Of a stretch of 64,000 nucleotides of DNA, positions 62,401 to 64,000 are shown one piece after another. The stretch lies in assembly GCA_029959195.1 (NCBI GenBank), contig CP114117.1:1240001-1304000 (forward strand), given 5' to 3'. Position numbers and translations under genes: made by a program. Under the pieces are notes generated by a model. The model had not been told where the DNA came from. It saw only the letters and a list, made by a program, of their open reading frames with translations, and did no database searches. This stretch comes from Dictyophora rubrovolvata. Lineage: Eukaryota; Basidiomycota; Agaricomycetes; Phallales; Phallaceae. Every line of letters begins with the position of its first letter. The first letter of the stretch is position 1.

Positions 62401-64000
62401 TTTTGTTCTCGTGGATTATTTCAGAGGATGAAAGATTATTGATCCTTGCGCGAGACTACATCGGACGGGGTCTGCCTGGCGTACGTACATTATCAGAAAA
62501 ACAGCCCTGGCCTCTTTCAGCATCATCCCCATCATCAACCTCCACATTTACAGCCGCAAGGTTGGGAAATGCCGCTGTGAATAGCGGAGGTGAATATCTT
62601 TTTTGTAGACGACAGCTGCTCTACCGTCATGCTCTACCGTGGCTTGCGGTGGTTTATGAGCTTGATCCCGTCGCATATGCCAATTTCGTCTTTGAGTTTT
62701 GTGTAGAAGTCGGCGAAAGGGCTGACTCAGCTCTCGTTGAAGATGTTTTGTTTGAAAAAGGAAACAAGGAATGGAAGGCTTTAGAGGTTGTGAGTTAAGT
62801 TTTCTTTTTGGTCTACGGGCCTATTTTTACCTCTTATTTTGCTTAGGCATCGAAAACCCAGAGGGCCGAAGCAGCCTTCCGTTCTGTAATCAAGTTAATC
62901 CAGGCGGGTGCACTATTGTCCACTTATGATCAAACCATACCAAGGTGGCTTGACTTATTCGTATCGCTCGAATCGGATAATGTAGGTATTCATATCTGGG
63001 CCCCATGACAGTACCGCTATTGATTCTTCCGTTTTTAAGAATATTCTGGCAGTCAAAGCCCTGTCTCGTCTTTTTCATCGAGATTATGAACATTCGCGAA
63101 GGTCATTGTCTATTCCGGAGCCCAACCCCTCCCAAGGCAGTAGTGGTTCCCCCGCTAACGATCCCTGGGCAGTAATCATGGATTCTATGAGCTCAGGTCT
63201 AGAAGGCTTCGAACGAGCTTCACGGTGGTTACGGGTAATGTCATGCTCTGGAGTGGATATTCCGGATGAAAATATGGGACGTATCCTTGAGCTTACGGTT
63301 GATTTCTCTGCACCTTTATCTCTTGTTGTCTTGTCCTTGGAGTCTATCGTAGTGTTCTCTTGGTCCAAACCCATCGGGGGAGACGGTTTAATAAACCAAC
63401 TCCTACATGTCTACCAAGTATGGGTTGACAGGATCATCGATGACATGAGAGATGGAGTGCGTGTAGATATGATGTGAGTGCCGGACATTTTTCTGTGTTC
63501 ATTTTGAGATTCACCATTTTCATGTTTGGCTTTATAGCGCAGACTTTTTGAGATACACTCTCGTTATGCATTTACTTTGGTACGGCTGCAGCCGAGAAGT
63601 AATCAAAGGAACTGGCTTAGTCTCCCCTGATCTTTTTCCTGCGATCTCTCAGCAGAGGTTAGTGAACTATGACTCGTTACTCTTTCTGTCACTTATTCCT
63701 CGCAGGCGAAGAGTCTACAGTCGTTATAATGCGGATTCTCACGTTTTGAATGCCGACCGTACGTTCATTAAGCTTCTGACCCGCATCGCTGTGAATGGAC
63801 CTGAAGATATATGCATCATCATTGCAAAGTTTCTGTCCGCCCTCGTTTCTGATTCTTCCCATATTGATTCTCAGGACATTGATAATTTTATCTTACAAAA
63901 TGGAAAGGCATTGGCTCAATGGTATACTTCAAAAAAATTTCCCTACACCCTTCTGCTGAAGTTTTACCTGTTTCCATATATAGCGCTTGGAGCTTTTACG
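59417..64000 (+). CDS. Very large protein with C1-type zinc domain, 5' part (possibly UNC79/UNC80-like)
   Basis: I recognise no certain orthologue. The start at 59417 gives MENDDDSFNIFSSVNTTNPR. Seven exons join in phase and the coding sequence runs off the window: 59417-59946, 60011-60441, 60508-62789, 62847-62981, 63040-63473, 63538-63657 and 63706 onward, about 1,360 residues so far. Helical HEAT-like segments surround two cysteine-rich units. The first has CQACHVCGGSM and LCPFCFVFVHFSCYD. The second fits a C1 (phorbol-ester/DAG-type) pattern: H, 12 residues, CMVC, 13 residues, CVQC, then FVHASC and a final C. Fungi have large relatives of the animal channel regulators UNC79 and UNC80; overall size and repeats recall them, but this is a guess. 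Low-complexity Ser/Thr-rich linkers occur near 60540-60650 and 62520-62560. Confidence 0.6.

Overview
The window is nuclear DNA of a filamentous basidiomycete, most likely an agaricomycete. Nearly every gene is split by many GT-AG introns of about 45-70 nt. Exons can be very small (6-24 nt), the gene set is fungal (KNR4/SMI1, STE11 with SAM and Ras-association domains, LaeA-like methyltransferase, LAT permease, ferric reductase), and spacers are mostly 80-400 bp. I rebuilt gene models by following splice-site phase by hand. For most genes the exon sums come out as whole codons, which supports the models. Names come from recalled family motifs; no search was run.

Layout. 1-6.3 kb: 5' part of a COQ11-like oxidoreductase, a secreted double-psi beta-barrel protein, a SCAMP membrane-traffic protein and the poly(A)-binding protein PAB1. 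6.5-17.3 kb: a class I methyltransferase, SPT8 and SRP54 back to back with only 83 bp between start codons, a KNR4/SMI1 protein and a mitochondrial 3-oxoacid CoA-transferase. 17.6-29.5 kb: a FYVE protein (VAC1/rabenosyn type), a ZNF511-type zinc-finger protein, twinfilin, the MAPKKK STE11 and the tRNA methyltransferase TRM1. 29.8-37.5 kb: ferric reductase, copper chaperone ATX1, an amino-acid permease and a BTB protein. 37.8-45.4 kb: SPT6 and a SAM-domain protein with a C-terminal membrane anchor.

45.4-50.9 kb holds no convincing host gene. It is a nest of old LTR-retrotransposon pieces in both orientations, a near-perfect 22-bp hairpin, short inverted and tandem repeats, and a tRNA-like Pol III promoter remnant. 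Next to it lies a coiled-coil gene that looks damaged.

52.8-64 kb returns to compact genes: a DUF4211 protein, an NSRP1-type splicing factor, a kinase, TAF13 and the first part of a very large protein with a C1-type zinc domain that runs off the right edge.

The genes form no biosynthetic or defence cluster. They are mainly housekeeping functions in gene expression (PAB1, SPT8, SPT6, TAF13, NSRP1, TRM1, SRP54), membrane traffic, signalling and metal uptake. The organisation is notable: many head-to-head pairs share short promoters, and two introns use GC donors. I saw no clear undescribed system. The best leads are the damaged coiled-coil gene beside the repeat nest, the 22-bp hairpin, the PAB1 leader and the large C1-domain protein.
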